A stretch of DNA of 64,000 nt from JAJKIV01 sp036509075 (GTDB lineage: Bacteria > Gemmatimonadota > Gemmatimonadetes > Gemmatimonadales > Gemmatimonadaceae), in NCBI GenBank assembly GCA_036509075.1, contig DATCGG010000192.1, positions 1 to 64,000 of the forward strand. The letters run 5' to 3'. Below the pieces are notes generated by a model. The model ran no database searches and was not told the origin of the DNA. It saw only the letters and a program-made list of their open reading frames with translations. Every line of letters begins with the position of its first letter. Position 1 is the first letter of the stretch. This document shows positions 23,759-31,949 of the stretch, in pieces. The position numbers and the translations under genes were made by a program.

Positions 23759-25798
23759 TCACGATGCGAGGAGGTGTTTCACAACCTTCACGAGCGCCAG
23801 CGGTAACTGCTGCGGATTGCGCAACACCGTGTGCCCGGCCTCGCCGAAGATCCGTCCCAGGTATTCCTGGCCCTGACGGTCGATCGTCAGGCAGAACGGG
23901 TAGATGCCGCGCGCGCGTGTCTCGATGATCGCCTGCCGGGTATCCTCCACTCCGCTCAGCCCCTCATAGCCATCGATGTCGTTCGGCTTCCCGTCGGAGA
24001 TGATGAGGAGAAGCCGATGCGCGGCCGGCTGACGCTCGAGGAGCGCGGCCGCATGACGGATTGCCGCGCCCGCACGGGTGTACCCTTCAGGCTCGAGCGC
24101 CCCGATGCGTCGCCTGACAACGGAGCCATTCGTCTCGTCGAACCCCTTGATCGTGCGCATGCGAACGTTCGATCGGCCCTTTCCCGAGAACGTGAGAATC
24201 GCGTAGAGATCACCGAGCGCGTCGAGGGCCTCGCTGGCGAGGAGTAGCGCAACCTTCTCGACATCGATCACACGGCGTCGCGCGTCGATCCACTCATCGG
24301 TCGAACCGCTGATGTCAATGAGCAACGCGATCGCGAGGCCTCGCCGAGCCGGACGCACGGCAATGTACAAACGGTCGTCGACCGTGTGGCCGCTCCGCTG
24401 ATCGACCAGCGCGCGGACGCAGGCCGTGAGATCGAGCTCGTCCCCATCGCGCTGCTGGTTGAGCCGCGTGCGCCGAGCCCGGAGACGCTCGAACCGTTCG
24501 CGCAGTCGCCTAACGAGCGCGCCGTGCCGCGCCAGCACCCCGGCGCCCCAGCGGTCATCGGTGATGTCCGGCTCGTATCGGCGAACAATGGAGCCCTGCG
24601 GACGATAGTCGCCGAGCTCCCAGTCCCACTCGGGATACTCGATGCCTTCGCCAGCCAGCTTCGGTGACGGGATGCGGCTCACGCCGCCGCGCGACCGGTC
24701 CGGGGTGGCGGCCCGCGCATTCCGAGTCACGGACGATTCGGGCTGAGCATGCTCGTTCGCGGCCGCGTCATCCTCGGACGCCGGCTGGTCGGCCGGACCA
24801 TCGGTGTCCGCGCTGGACGACTGTCCCGCGCCGGGCGACGCGACCCGACGCGGGCCGTCGTCGTTGAGCACCGTGCGTCCGTCACGACGGAACTGCGACG
24901 ACCCTTCCTCGGTCCCTTCCTCGCTCGACTGCGTCCCGCCGGTGCCGCCGCCGCGTCCAAACTTGCCGATGCCGTGCTTGCCGCCGCGCGTCGCCGCGAG
25001 CTCGACGGCCTTCGGAATAGGCTGGTCGCGTGCCGGCTGGGCACGCAGAACACCCCAGGCCAGCACTGGAGCGATTCCGCGGTACCGCGCTCCAGCGCCT
25101 CCAATCTCGCGCAGCTGCTCGCGAGCCCACGCGAGCGACTCATGAGGCGAGCCCGCCGCCGCGCGCTCCGCCTCGCGCGTTAGGTCGGCCGACAGGAACG
25201 TACGCAGGAGTCCTTCCACCGCCCGCTCCGTGAGCGTGAGCCCCGTGAGCGACGGGCGCGACTCGAGCGCGCGCTTGCGAACGGTCGACAGCGTGCCACG
25301 CAGCCCGGGGACGGCGCGAGCGATGGCCGCATCGACCAGCGCCCCTTCACGGAGCAGATACAGGTCGCGCTCGATGCCCGGCGCCCCGGGCGGCGCCATG
25401 GCGACTGTCTTTCTCGTGATCCGCTCGGCCTGTTCGATCGCCATCAACCGGTATTCGGCAAGCGCGGCATCGGTGTCGGTGCTTTCGATCTCGCGAGGCA
25501 GCTGAATGCGCTCACCGTCGGTCGCCGGCATCGCGGCGGCTTGGCGCCGGTAACCTGGCCCGAACACGTCGCGCCACGACCGCCGACGTGACGCCGGCTC
25601 CGCCGTCGTGATCGGGATCGGCGTGGCGTACACGGCGGTCACGAGCAGTTCGAGGCGGCGGCGGACGTCGTCCAGGCGAACGACGCGCGTGCCACGGGCG
25701 GCGCGCGCGCGACGCGATTGCCGCGCGTCTTCGAGCGCCGCGCTCGCCCGTCGCACCGCGGTTCGCAGGGCATGGAGGAACCCGGCGCGAGCCGACAC
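23759..25798 (-). CDS. norD: NorD/CbbO-type VWA-domain protein
   Basis: A 679-aa protein starting at GTG 25798, two bases after the stop of the AAA gene. The N-terminal two thirds is helical, with a low-complexity linker (RGGGTGGTQSSEEGTEEG and Asp/Ala-rich stretches). The C-terminal ~200 residues form a von Willebrand A domain with the MIDAS motif DISGST, an ILTFSGKG strand, the conserved YTRAGAAIRHA threonine region and LLIISDGKPND. With the MoxR-type AAA protein, this pair inserts metal or activates large enzymes: NO reductase (NorQ/NorD) or Rubisco (CbbQ/CbbO). Neither client is encoded nearby, so the target is open. Confidence 0.8.
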   Translation of the reverse strand: MSARAGFLHALRTAVRRASAALEDARQSRRARAARGTRVVRLDDVRRRLELLVTAVYATPIPITTAEPASRRRSWRDVFGPGYRRQAAAMPATDGERIQLPREIESTDTDAALAEYRLMAIEQAERITRKTVAMAPPGAPGIERDLYLLREGALVDAAIARAVPGLRGTLSTVRKRALESRPSLTGLTLTERAVEGLLRTFLSADLTREAERAAAGSPHESLAWAREQLREIGGAGARYRGIAPVLAWGVLRAQPARDQPIPKAVELAATRGGKHGIGKFGRGGGTGGTQSSEEGTEEGSSQFRRDGRTVLNDDGPRRVASPGAGQSSSADTDGPADQPASEDDAAANEHAQPESSVTRNARAATPDRSRGGVSRIPSPKLAGEGIEYPEWDWELGDYRPQGSIVRRYEPDITDDRWGAGVLARHGALVRRLRERFERLRARRTRLNQQRDGDELDLTACVRALVDQRSGHTVDDRLYIAVRPARRGLAIALLIDISGSTDEWIDARRRVIDVEKVALLLASEALDALGDLYAILTFSGKGRSNVRMRTIKGFDETNGSVVRRRIGALEPEGYTRAGAAIRHAAALLERQPAAHRLLLIISDGKPNDIDGYEGLSGVEDTRQAIIETRARGIYPFCLTIDRQGQEYLGRIFGEAGHTVLRNPQQLPLALVKVVKHLLAS

Positions 25799-25800
25799 GA

Positions 25801-26640
25801 TCAGAGCGTCGCGTCGATGATATCCGAGATCGCGACCACGAGATCGGGATCGTCCGTGAGCGGCCCGACCAACGCGGCGCGACAGGCCTGACGCCCTCCG
25901 ATTCCGGCCGCGATGAGCCGGGCTGTCGATACGAGAAGCCGCGTGCTCGGTGCCTCCGCGAGCCCCTGATCCCGCAACCGGCGCACGCGTTGCGCGAGCC
26001 TGACGAGGGCATCGGCAGTCGCCGAGTCGACACCGCTTTCGTGCGCGACGATCGTGGCCTCGACGTCGGGCGCCGGGAAATCGAAATCGAGCGCGACGAA
26101 CCGCTGTCGCGTGCTCGGCTTGAGATCCTTGATGGCGTGCTGGTAGCCCGGATTGTACGAGATGACGACCTGAAAACCCGGTGCGGCTTCGATCAGCTCA
26201 CCCGTCCGCTCGATGGGCAGCAGCCGACGGTCGTCGGTGAGGGGATGGATCACGACCACGGTGTCCTGTCGTGCTTCCACGATCTCGTCCAGATAGCAGA
26301 TCGCGCCGGTTCGCGCCGCAACGGTCAACGGGCCGTCGACCCAGACCGTCTCGCCACCGCGAATCAGGTAGCGGCCGGTCAAATCGCTCGCCGACAGATC
26401 GTCGTGACAGGCGATCGTCACGAGCGGTCGCTGCAGCCGCCACGCCATGTGTTCGACGAAGCGTGTCTTGCCGCAGCCGGTCGGTCCCTTGAGCATGACC
26501 GGCAATCCCCGTGCGTGGCACATGGCGAAGATCTCCACCTCGTCACCCGCGGCCACATAGTAGGGGGCCTCGTCGCTCGGAAGGCGGACACCGCGGTGGA
26601 TTGTCGATTCTTCCACGTCTGCTGAGAGAGCTCGCGCCAT
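25801..26640 (-). CDS. norQ: MoxR-family AAA+ ATPase, NorQ/CbbQ type
   Basis: About 279 aa from ATG 26640; the open frame extends to a TTG at 26685. It shows EVEIFAMCHARGLPVMLKGPTGCGKTRFVEHMA (Walker A), LVTIACHDDLSASDLTGRYL, GAICYLDEIVEAR (Walker B) and FQVVISYNPGYQ (sensor 1), closely matching CbbQ/NirQ/NorQ. The C-terminal domain ends with PDLVVAISDIIDATL. It works as a ring ATPase with the VWA partner encoded two bases downstream to remodel a metalloenzyme. The start codon is preceded by a GTTAGG motif rather than a clear ribosome site. Confidence 0.85.
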   Translation of the reverse strand: MARALSADVEESTIHRGVRLPSDEAPYYVAAGDEVEIFAMCHARGLPVMLKGPTGCGKTRFVEHMAWRLQRPLVTIACHDDLSASDLTGRYLIRGGETVWVDGPLTVAARTGAICYLDEIVEARQDTVVVIHPLTDDRRLLPIERTGELIEAAPGFQVVISYNPGYQHAIKDLKPSTRQRFVALDFDFPAPDVEATIVAHESGVDSATADALVRLAQRVRRLRDQGLAEAPSTRLLVSTARLIAAGIGGRQACRAALVGPLTDDPDLVVAISDIIDATL

Positions 26641-26784
26641 AGGAAGCGTTGTTAGGTAGCCGTTCGGGCGTCGGCGAGCGCGCAATGTAGAACGCAGCCC
26701 GCGACGCCGATACGCCGCTCACAGCGCGCGAACGATGCTCGAACACGAAACAAACTCGAGCCGCCGATTTGCCCAGGCTACAAA

Positions 26785-26820
26785 GGAAAAGCCCCGACCG
26801 GATCCCGGTCGGGGCTTCCT
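26785..26820 (-). terminator. Rho-independent terminator of the OmpA-like gene
   Basis: A 13-bp stem (AAGCCCCGACCGG at 26789-26801 with its complement at 26805-26817) with a three-base loop. On the minus strand it is followed by TTTTCCTTTG. It lies 44 bases beyond the stop of the minus-strand OmpA-family gene, the expected place and orientation. Confidence 0.88.
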
Positions 26821-26863
26821 AACGAGCGCGTTCCGTTTCCGAAATCGCGTTCGTAAAACTTCG

Positions 26864-27532
26864 TTACCGAGGCAGCGCAGCGGTGGTCGCCGCGGCAGTC
26901 GAACCGTTCGTCTCGACGACGAAGGTCACACGACGGTTGGCTTCGGCGCCCGGATCGTCCTTCTGCGCCTTCGGGTTCACCAGGCGGGTCTTGCCATAGC
27001 CGACCGTGCGGACGTTCGTGGTCGTCAGGCCCTTCTCGCCAAGGTACGCGGCGACGGCGTCAGCGCGGCGCTTCGACAGATCCATGTTGTAGCGGGTGGA
27101 ACCAGCCGGATCTGCAAAGCCCTCGATCGTGATCATCGAGCCGCTGTAGTACTTGCCAACGACGGTGGCGAAGCGGTCGAGCGCGGCCTTGTCGGCCTCG
27201 CGAACCGTCGCATCGTCAAACGCGAAGTTGACCGGGAACGCGAACTTCAGGCCCTCTTCCATCGCCGTGATCTTCGCGCCGAACTCCGTGCGAAGCCCAT
27301 TGAGGTCATTCCGAAGGCTCGCAACGTCGTTCTTGGTCGTCGACACTTCCGACTTCAGCCCCGACACTTCGTTATTCGTGGCGGCAATCTGGTTGCTCAG
27401 GCTGCTGTCCGTGGCGATACGCGCCGCGCGCTCATCCTGAACCGAGGTCTTGACGAAGCCCTTCGTCGCGCATGCGCCGATGACTGCCGACCCAAGGATC
27501 ACCGCTCCCACTGCCCGCAGATTTGCTTTCAT
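26864..27532 (-). CDS. OmpA-family lipoprotein with coiled-coil stalk
   Basis: About 222 aa from ATG 27532, preceded by GGAGAG. The signal peptide ends in a lipobox (AVIGAC), so the mature N-terminus is probably lipidated Cys. A coiled-coil region follows (about 40-85: SSLSNQIAATNNEVSG and heptads such as VASLRNDLNGLRTEF), then an OmpA peptidoglycan-binding domain with ITIEGFADPAGSTRYNMDLSKRRADAVAAYL and the closing NRRVTFVVE. The expected role is tethering the outer membrane to the cell wall, like Pal or other OmpA-like lipoproteins. It is monocistronic, with its own terminator and a long AT-richer leader (27533-27767). Confidence 0.85.
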   Translation of the reverse strand: MKANLRAVGAVILGSAVIGACATKGFVKTSVQDERAARIATDSSLSNQIAATNNEVSGLKSEVSTTKNDVASLRNDLNGLRTEFGAKITAMEEGLKFAFPVNFAFDDATVREADKAALDRFATVVGKYYSGSMITIEGFADPAGSTRYNMDLSKRRADAVAAYLGEKGLTTTNVRTVGYGKTRLVNPKAQKDDPGAEANRRVTFVVETNGSTAAATTAALPR

Positions 27533-27767
27533 ATCGCTGCTCTCCGATTGCAAAGAGGTCTCGACTCCACCACGACAATTGATTGGCTTGCGAAAACCAT
27601 ACCGCAGTGCAGAGAACGCCGGCCTTACCTATCGCCTTCTATCTCAATGTGATGTCGATCACACGAGTCCGCCGCTCAACGCACAAAAAGGTCTGGCTGA
27701 CGCGCAATTAAACGAAACGCAACATCCAAAGCCTGAGACGCACATCACAAACGCCGAAAAAAGTTGG

Positions 27768-28646
27768 CTACATGGTCGAACGGGCCAGCCATTCTCCGCC
27801 ATCCACGACGAGGATTGCTCCGGTTACCCAACTCGCGGCCGGTGAAGCCAGGAAGGCGACGGCGTTCGCGATGTCCCTTGGCGCTCCCCAGCGGCCGAGC
27901 GGGATCTGCGCCGCCCGTTGAGCAATCGCTTGCTCGACGCCACCTTCGGCTGCGCCCCCCGCGCCGGGCTGGTCGCTCGTTAGGGCCTGCGCCGACGCGA
28001 ACAGGTGCGCTCCGGAATTGGGCGGCCGCGCAAACGCTTTCAGCACGCCCTCGGTGGGGACCGGGCCGGGCGCAACCGCATTGACGCGCACACCATCGGA
28101 AGCCCACTCGAGCGCCAGGGTACGCGTGAGCGCATCGATACCTCCCTTTGCCGCCGTCGCGTGGGCCATCTGCGGCCATCCGCGATAGTGAAGCGTCATC
28201 GAGATGTTCACGATGCTCCCGCCGCCGGAAGCACGCATGAGGGGCAGCGCGGCCTGCGAGCAGAAAAAAGTGCCGAACAGATCGATCTCGATGACACTCC
28301 GCCAGGCGTTGGGGCTCATCGACTCCGCCGGCACGTAGAAGTTGCCCGCGGCGTTGTTGATGAGAAGGTCGAGGCGCCCGTGGTCGTTCGCTACCTGACC
28401 CATGATCGCCTTGACACGCTCGGCATCTCGAACATCGAGCGTGGCGGTCGACGCGCGACCGCCGCCAGAACGAATGCGCTCCGCAGCCGGCTCGATGTGC
28501 TCGGGTTTCCGGCTCGCGAGGACGACGTGCATGCCGAGGGACGCCAGCAGCTCCGCGACGCCGAAGCCGATCCCGGTCCCGCCGCCAGTGATGACGCCGA
28601 CCTGTCCGGCGAACAGTCCGTCGCGAAAGACGGAACCGTCAGCCAC
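27768..28646 (-). CDS. SDR oxidoreductase, 2,4-dienoyl-CoA reductase-like
   Basis: A 292-aa short-chain dehydrogenase with the NADP-binding GGGTGIGFGVAELL motif, NNAAGNFYVPAESMS and EIDLFGTFFCSQAALP, the pattern of peroxisomal-type 2,4-dienoyl-CoA reductases. The usual YxxxK site reads HATAAKGG, so the catalytic Tyr is absent while Lys is kept, as in DECR-type enzymes that use other residues. A role in oxidising unsaturated fatty acids is likely. An insertion near residues 190-220 is rich in Gly and Ala. The GTG start overlaps the rnhB stop by eight bases, at the end of the ribosomal cluster. Confidence 0.8.
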   Translation of the reverse strand: MADGSVFRDGLFAGQVGVITGGGTGIGFGVAELLASLGMHVVLASRKPEHIEPAAERIRSGGGRASTATLDVRDAERVKAIMGQVANDHGRLDLLINNAAGNFYVPAESMSPNAWRSVIEIDLFGTFFCSQAALPLMRASGGGSIVNISMTLHYRGWPQMAHATAAKGGIDALTRTLALEWASDGVRVNAVAPGPVPTEGVLKAFARPPNSGAHLFASAQALTSDQPGAGGAAEGGVEQAIAQRAAQIPLGRWGAPRDIANAVAFLASPAASWVTGAILVVDGGEWLARSTM

Positions 28647-29424
28647 CGACCGGATCCGGCACGACGACCGACTCGTTAGGCTCCAGCTCGAGAGTGGTGA
28701 TCGCCCCCGTCTCCCCGCTCACATCGCCCATCATGGCTTCGATCGGGATATCCACGATGACCTCCGCCGGTGCGCCGAAGTCGAACGAGAGCTGCCGGAT
28801 GCGCATGAAGCTGCGCCGATGATGCGGCGTGATCCCCGCCGTCGCGAGCCCGGCGATGTGGTCCTGCGTGGCGTAGCCAACGTTGTGATCCCATCGATAC
28901 ACGGGATGCCGTCGAGCCAGGCGGTGCATGAGCCGGTCGCGCGTGACCTTGGCGATGATCGACGCGCATGCGATCGAGAAGCAGCGCGCGTCGCCGTGGA
29001 CGACCGCCGTGTGCGTGATCCTGAGCGAGCGAATCGCCTTACCGTCGATGAGCACGTGGTCGGGCGCGACGGACAGGCGCGCCAATGCGCGCCGCATGGC
29101 GAGCGTGCTCGCGTGATAGATGTTGAGGCGGTCGATCTCTCGGACGGACGCGGCGCCGATTCCCACGGCGAGGGCCCTCGCGAAGATGAGCTTCGCCAGC
29201 TTGGAGCGCTGTATGGCCGTCAGCGCTTTCGAATCATCGACACCGCGAATGGCGCGCGCGTCGGGAGGCATGATGACCGCGCAAGCGACGACGGGGCCCG
29301 CGAGGGGGCCCCGTCCAACTTCATCGACTCCCGCGATGAGCGGCCCGCGCTCCTTGCGCAGATCCCGCTCGATGATGCTCCAGCGTCGGGGCGCCGATCC
29401 CGCTCGCCGCCGACGTCCGGGCAT
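28639..29424 (-). CDS. rnhB: Ribonuclease HII
   Basis: A 261-aa RNase HII that removes RNA from RNA-DNA hybrids and starts ribonucleotide excision. It shows LIAGVDEVGRGPLAGPV (catalytic Asp-Glu), DDSKALT, HVLIDGKAI, DARCFSIACASIIAKVTRDRLM and HNVGYATQDHIAGL. The N-terminus carries about 25 extra basic residues, and a C-terminal tail of about 45 residues beyond the core is unusual. It lies three bases downstream of rplS, the conserved rplS-rnhB order. Confidence 0.95.
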   Translation of the reverse strand: MPGRRRRAGSAPRRWSIIERDLRKERGPLIAGVDEVGRGPLAGPVVACAVIMPPDARAIRGVDDSKALTAIQRSKLAKLIFARALAVGIGAASVREIDRLNIYHASTLAMRRALARLSVAPDHVLIDGKAIRSLRITHTAVVHGDARCFSIACASIIAKVTRDRLMHRLARRHPVYRWDHNVGYATQDHIAGLATAGITPHHRRSFMRIRQLSFDFGAPAEVIVDIPIEAMMGDVSGETGAITTLELEPNESVVVPDPVGG

Positions 29425-29427
29425 CGG

Positions 29428-29811
29428 TCAGCTCTCCGACGTCGCCGCCTCGGTGGTCGGAACCGCGACGCGAACCTTCTTCTCGCGGATGCGCGTCGCC
29501 TTGCCCGTGAGATGACGGAGATAATACAGCTTGGCGCGTCGGACCCGGCCGCGACGCACGACGACGATTTCGGCGAGCATGGGGCTGTGGACGGGGAAAA
29601 TGCGCTCTACCCCAACGCCGTTGGAGATCTTCCGGACCGTGAACGTTTCACTCACGCCGCTACCGCGGCGCGCAATGCATACGCCCTCGAACGCCTGGAG
29701 TCGCTCCTTGTCGCCTTCCTTCACCCGGACGTTGACACGCAGCGTATCGCCTGCCCGGAACGGGGGGACGGAACGAAGCCACTCTTTCTGGGTCTCGATG
29801 AACGGATGCAT
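29428..29811 (-). CDS. rplS: 50S ribosomal protein L19
   Basis: L19 of 127 aa at the 30S-50S interface. Diagnostic stretches include FRAGDTLRVNVRVKEGDKERLQAFEGV, SGVSETFTVRKISNGVGVERIFPVHSP and RRGRVRRAKLYYLR. The last 15 residues form a Thr/Ala/Ser-rich tail. It is followed directly by rnhB. The distance to the upstream CHRD gene (181 bases) holds a heptamer hairpin. Confidence 0.97.
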   Translation of the reverse strand: MHPFIETQKEWLRSVPPFRAGDTLRVNVRVKEGDKERLQAFEGVCIARRGSGVSETFTVRKISNGVGVERIFPVHSPMLAEIVVVRRGRVRRAKLYYLRHLTGKATRIREKKVRVAVPTTEAATSES

Positions 29812-29904
29812 ATGACGCTCTGGGCTGAAAGGTCTTGCCCGATAAAGGTTTCGCTTGGCAGACCCACAACTTAAACCGCCATCGAGTGCATCGCCAGCCG
29901 TGTC

Positions 29905-29991
29905 GGGAATAGGGAATCGTAGAACCCTCGGAGGGCCACTCTACACGAGATGAGCCTCCCGAGGGTTTTCGATTCCCGATTCCCGATTCCC
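29905..29991. repeat. Heptamer inverted-repeat hairpin between CHRD gene and rplS
   Basis: The left arm is GGGAATA-GGGAATC followed by a 16-base segment ending CCCTCGGAGG (29905-29934). The right arm is the near-complement ending in three tandem GATTCCC units (29971-29991). The arms pair imperfectly over about 30 bases around a 20-base loop. The right end lies one base from the stop codon of the CHRD lipoprotein gene. It could terminate or attenuate transcription into rplS, or be a dispersed palindromic repeat. Confidence 0.72.
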
Positions 29992-29992
29992 G

Positions 29993-30487
29993 CTATTGTA
30001 TCGTCCCCGTCAGCGCGCCCTCGGGCTCACGAGTAGTGCGGACCGAAACGTAGAAGGCGCCCGGGTTGGCCCGGAGCTCATCGAGGAGTGGCTTCCCGGC
30101 GGGGTCGATCAGGACGCCCGTGCCGCGCACCTGAATGTATTTGTCCTTGAGCGACGCCCCGGTGAACAGCGTGACCACCGGCGGGCCTGCGTGACCGACG
30201 CGGTAGACCTGGGCGGCGGTAAAATTGTCACCGCCCGGGTTGTAGACGTTCAGGTGGTACTCGAGTGTGCTATCGCGACGAAGCTTGAGCTCGACTCGGC
30301 CGCGAGCGAATGTCCGCGGGCCACTGTTCTTCTTGTCACTCGGCGGGGCCGTCAGCCCGGTCGAGAACACCCGGCGCAGTGCCACCTCTCCCGTCGACGC
30401 CGTGGGCGCCGGGACGTTCGGCACATTGCCGGAGGCCGCATCGAGGCAGCCGGCAAGTGGGATCAGGAGGAGGAGAGCGATGCGCAT
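29993..30487 (-). CDS. CHRD-domain lipoprotein
   Basis: A 164-aa protein with a short signal peptide and clear lipobox (LIPLAGC), then a Pro/Ala linker and a CHRD-type domain (RVELKLRRDSTLEYHLNVYNPGG, AQVYRVGHAGPPVVTLF, final FYVSVRTTREPEGALTGTI). CHRD domains are beta-sandwich modules in exported bacterial proteins; no enzymatic role is known. It sits inside the ribosomal cluster, between the DUF71 gene and rplS, where it has no obvious functional link. Confidence 0.75.
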   Translation of the reverse strand: MRIALLLLIPLAGCLDAASGNVPNVPAPTASTGEVALRRVFSTGLTAPPSDKKNSGPRTFARGRVELKLRRDSTLEYHLNVYNPGGDNFTAAQVYRVGHAGPPVVTLFTGASLKDKYIQVRGTGVLIDPAGKPLLDELRANPGAFYVSVRTTREPEGALTGTIQ

Positions 30488-30576
30488 TCGGTGGTAAAAC
30501 GGGTGGCCTTTGCGTTCAGTTTCGCGACAACGCCCAACTTACTAGGCACATGCCATTCCATCACGAAGATCGCTCA

Positions 30577-31269
30577 CTACGAACTTGCGCCTTCCGCGCC
30601 GCCAGGCAAGAGGTCGCAGAACAAGAATCCGTCACGTTCCACGACGACACCACGTTGCACCGCGATTGGCTGACGGAACATCGGCCCATCGTATACGAAC
30701 GTATGAAATTCGCCGCGCTCTCCACACGGATCGGCCGATCCGGGGAGCGCCTCGAGCAAAGCGCGGTCGTAGTCGACGCCACAGTGCGACACATCAATCT
30801 GACGCGGATCGACACACACGACCACCGCTCGGAATCCGCAGGACACGAAACGCCTTGCGAGGTCGGCGGTCCCCTTCCCCCAGAGCGGGAAGACGGGACG
30901 CAGTCCGGTGGCCGCCACCAGCCGCTCGCGGTAGGCACGCACATCCGCCAGGAAAAGGTCGCCGAACGCGATCGCTTCGATCCCTTCGCGGCGGATGGCG
31001 GTGAGCATTTCCCCCATGGCTCGCTCGTATTGCTCGTTGGTTGCCGACGGCGGGATTCGAACGCTCCACAGCGGGATCTCCAGCGCGGCCGCCTGCGCGG
31101 CCACGAGCGACGTGCGCACGCCGTGCATACTGACACGGTCATAGCCGTCCGTCACCGTCGTGAGAAGTCCACGCAGGTCGACCGCCGGGTCCATGAGGAG
31201 CTCGTGCAGCGCGAGGGCGCTGTCCTTGCCGCCGCTCCAACTCAGCACGGTGGGCACCGGCGCCGTCAT
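30577..31269 (-). CDS. ATP-binding DUF71/diphthine-ammonia-ligase-like protein
   Basis: A 230-aa protein from ATG 31269, whose ATGA overlaps the trmD stop. The N-terminal LSWSGGKDSALAL is the PP-loop that adenylates substrates. Further DUF71 features are TVTDGYDRVSMHGVR, IPLWSVRIPPSATNEQYE, AIAFGDLFLADVRAYRE and PVFPLWGKGTADLARRF. The C-terminal DPCGERGEFHTFVYDGP is the family signature. The eukaryotic and archaeal homologue amidates diphthine on EF2; bacteria lack diphthamide, so the bacterial substrate is unknown. Its coupling to trmD suggests a translation-related role, but that is inference. Confidence 0.82.
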   Translation of the reverse strand: MTAPVPTVLSWSGGKDSALALHELLMDPAVDLRGLLTTVTDGYDRVSMHGVRTSLVAAQAAALEIPLWSVRIPPSATNEQYERAMGEMLTAIRREGIEAIAFGDLFLADVRAYRERLVAATGLRPVFPLWGKGTADLARRFVSCGFRAVVVCVDPRQIDVSHCGVDYDRALLEALPGSADPCGERGEFHTFVYDGPMFRQPIAVQRGVVVERDGFLFCDLLPGGAEGASS

Positions 31270-31949
31270 GGTTCGCTCGGGTCCAGCGCGACATCGGCGT
31301 CCCGCGCCCGCGTGAGGCGTTGCCCTTCGCTCACCCGCCAGGCCGCAATGCGCTTGTGGTCTCCGGAAAGCAGGACCTCCGGAACCTCGTGTCCGCGAAA
31401 CGTCGGCGGGCGAGTGTAGCTCGGCGCGCTCAAACCGCGATCGTCGTAGAAGGAGTCGCCGCGCGCGCTGTCCAGATCGGACATCGCCCCGGGCAATAGA
31501 CGCACGGTTGCGTCGACGATCGCCAGCGCCGCCGGCTCGCCTCCGCTGAGGACGAAGTCCCCGAGCGAGATCTCCTCGGTGGCGAGAAAGTCCGCGACTC
31601 GCTGGTCGATGTCCTTGTAGTGGCCGCAAAGCAGAGTCAGCGTCTCGCTCTCCGCGAAGCGCACCGCGTCAGCATGAGAGAATCGGCGCCCGCGCGGCGA
31701 CAGCAGCACGATGGGTCCGGCGATCTGCAGCGACTCGACGGCCTCGAAGAACGGCTCGGGCTTCATCACCATCCCTGCCCCACCGCCGTATGGGTAGTCG
31801 TCCACCGTCCGATGCCGGTCGTGGGTGAAATCGCGCAGATCCAGGACGTTGTACGCCACGGCTCCGGACGCTGCCGCGCGCGCTGGAATACTCAGGGCGA
31901 GCGGTGCAGCGAAGAAGTCCGGAAAGATGGTCACGATGTCGATTCTCAC
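31266..31949 (-). CDS. trmD: tRNA (guanine-37-N1)-methyltransferase
   Basis: A 227-aa SPOUT enzyme that methylates G37 next to the anticodon to prevent frameshifting. It has MRIDIVTIFPDFF at the start, DDYPYGGGAGMVM, LLCGHYKDIDQRV (trefoil knot) and ISLGDFVLSGGEPAALAIVDA, then the RPPTFRGHEVPEVLLSGDH linker and the C-terminal domain. It overlaps rimM by four bases (ATGA) and the DUF71 gene by four. Confidence 0.97.
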   Translation of the reverse strand: MRIDIVTIFPDFFAAPLALSIPARAAASGAVAYNVLDLRDFTHDRHRTVDDYPYGGGAGMVMKPEPFFEAVESLQIAGPIVLLSPRGRRFSHADAVRFAESETLTLLCGHYKDIDQRVADFLATEEISLGDFVLSGGEPAALAIVDATVRLLPGAMSDLDSARGDSFYDDRGLSAPSYTRPPTFRGHEVPEVLLSGDHKRIAAWRVSEGQRLTRARDADVALDPSEP

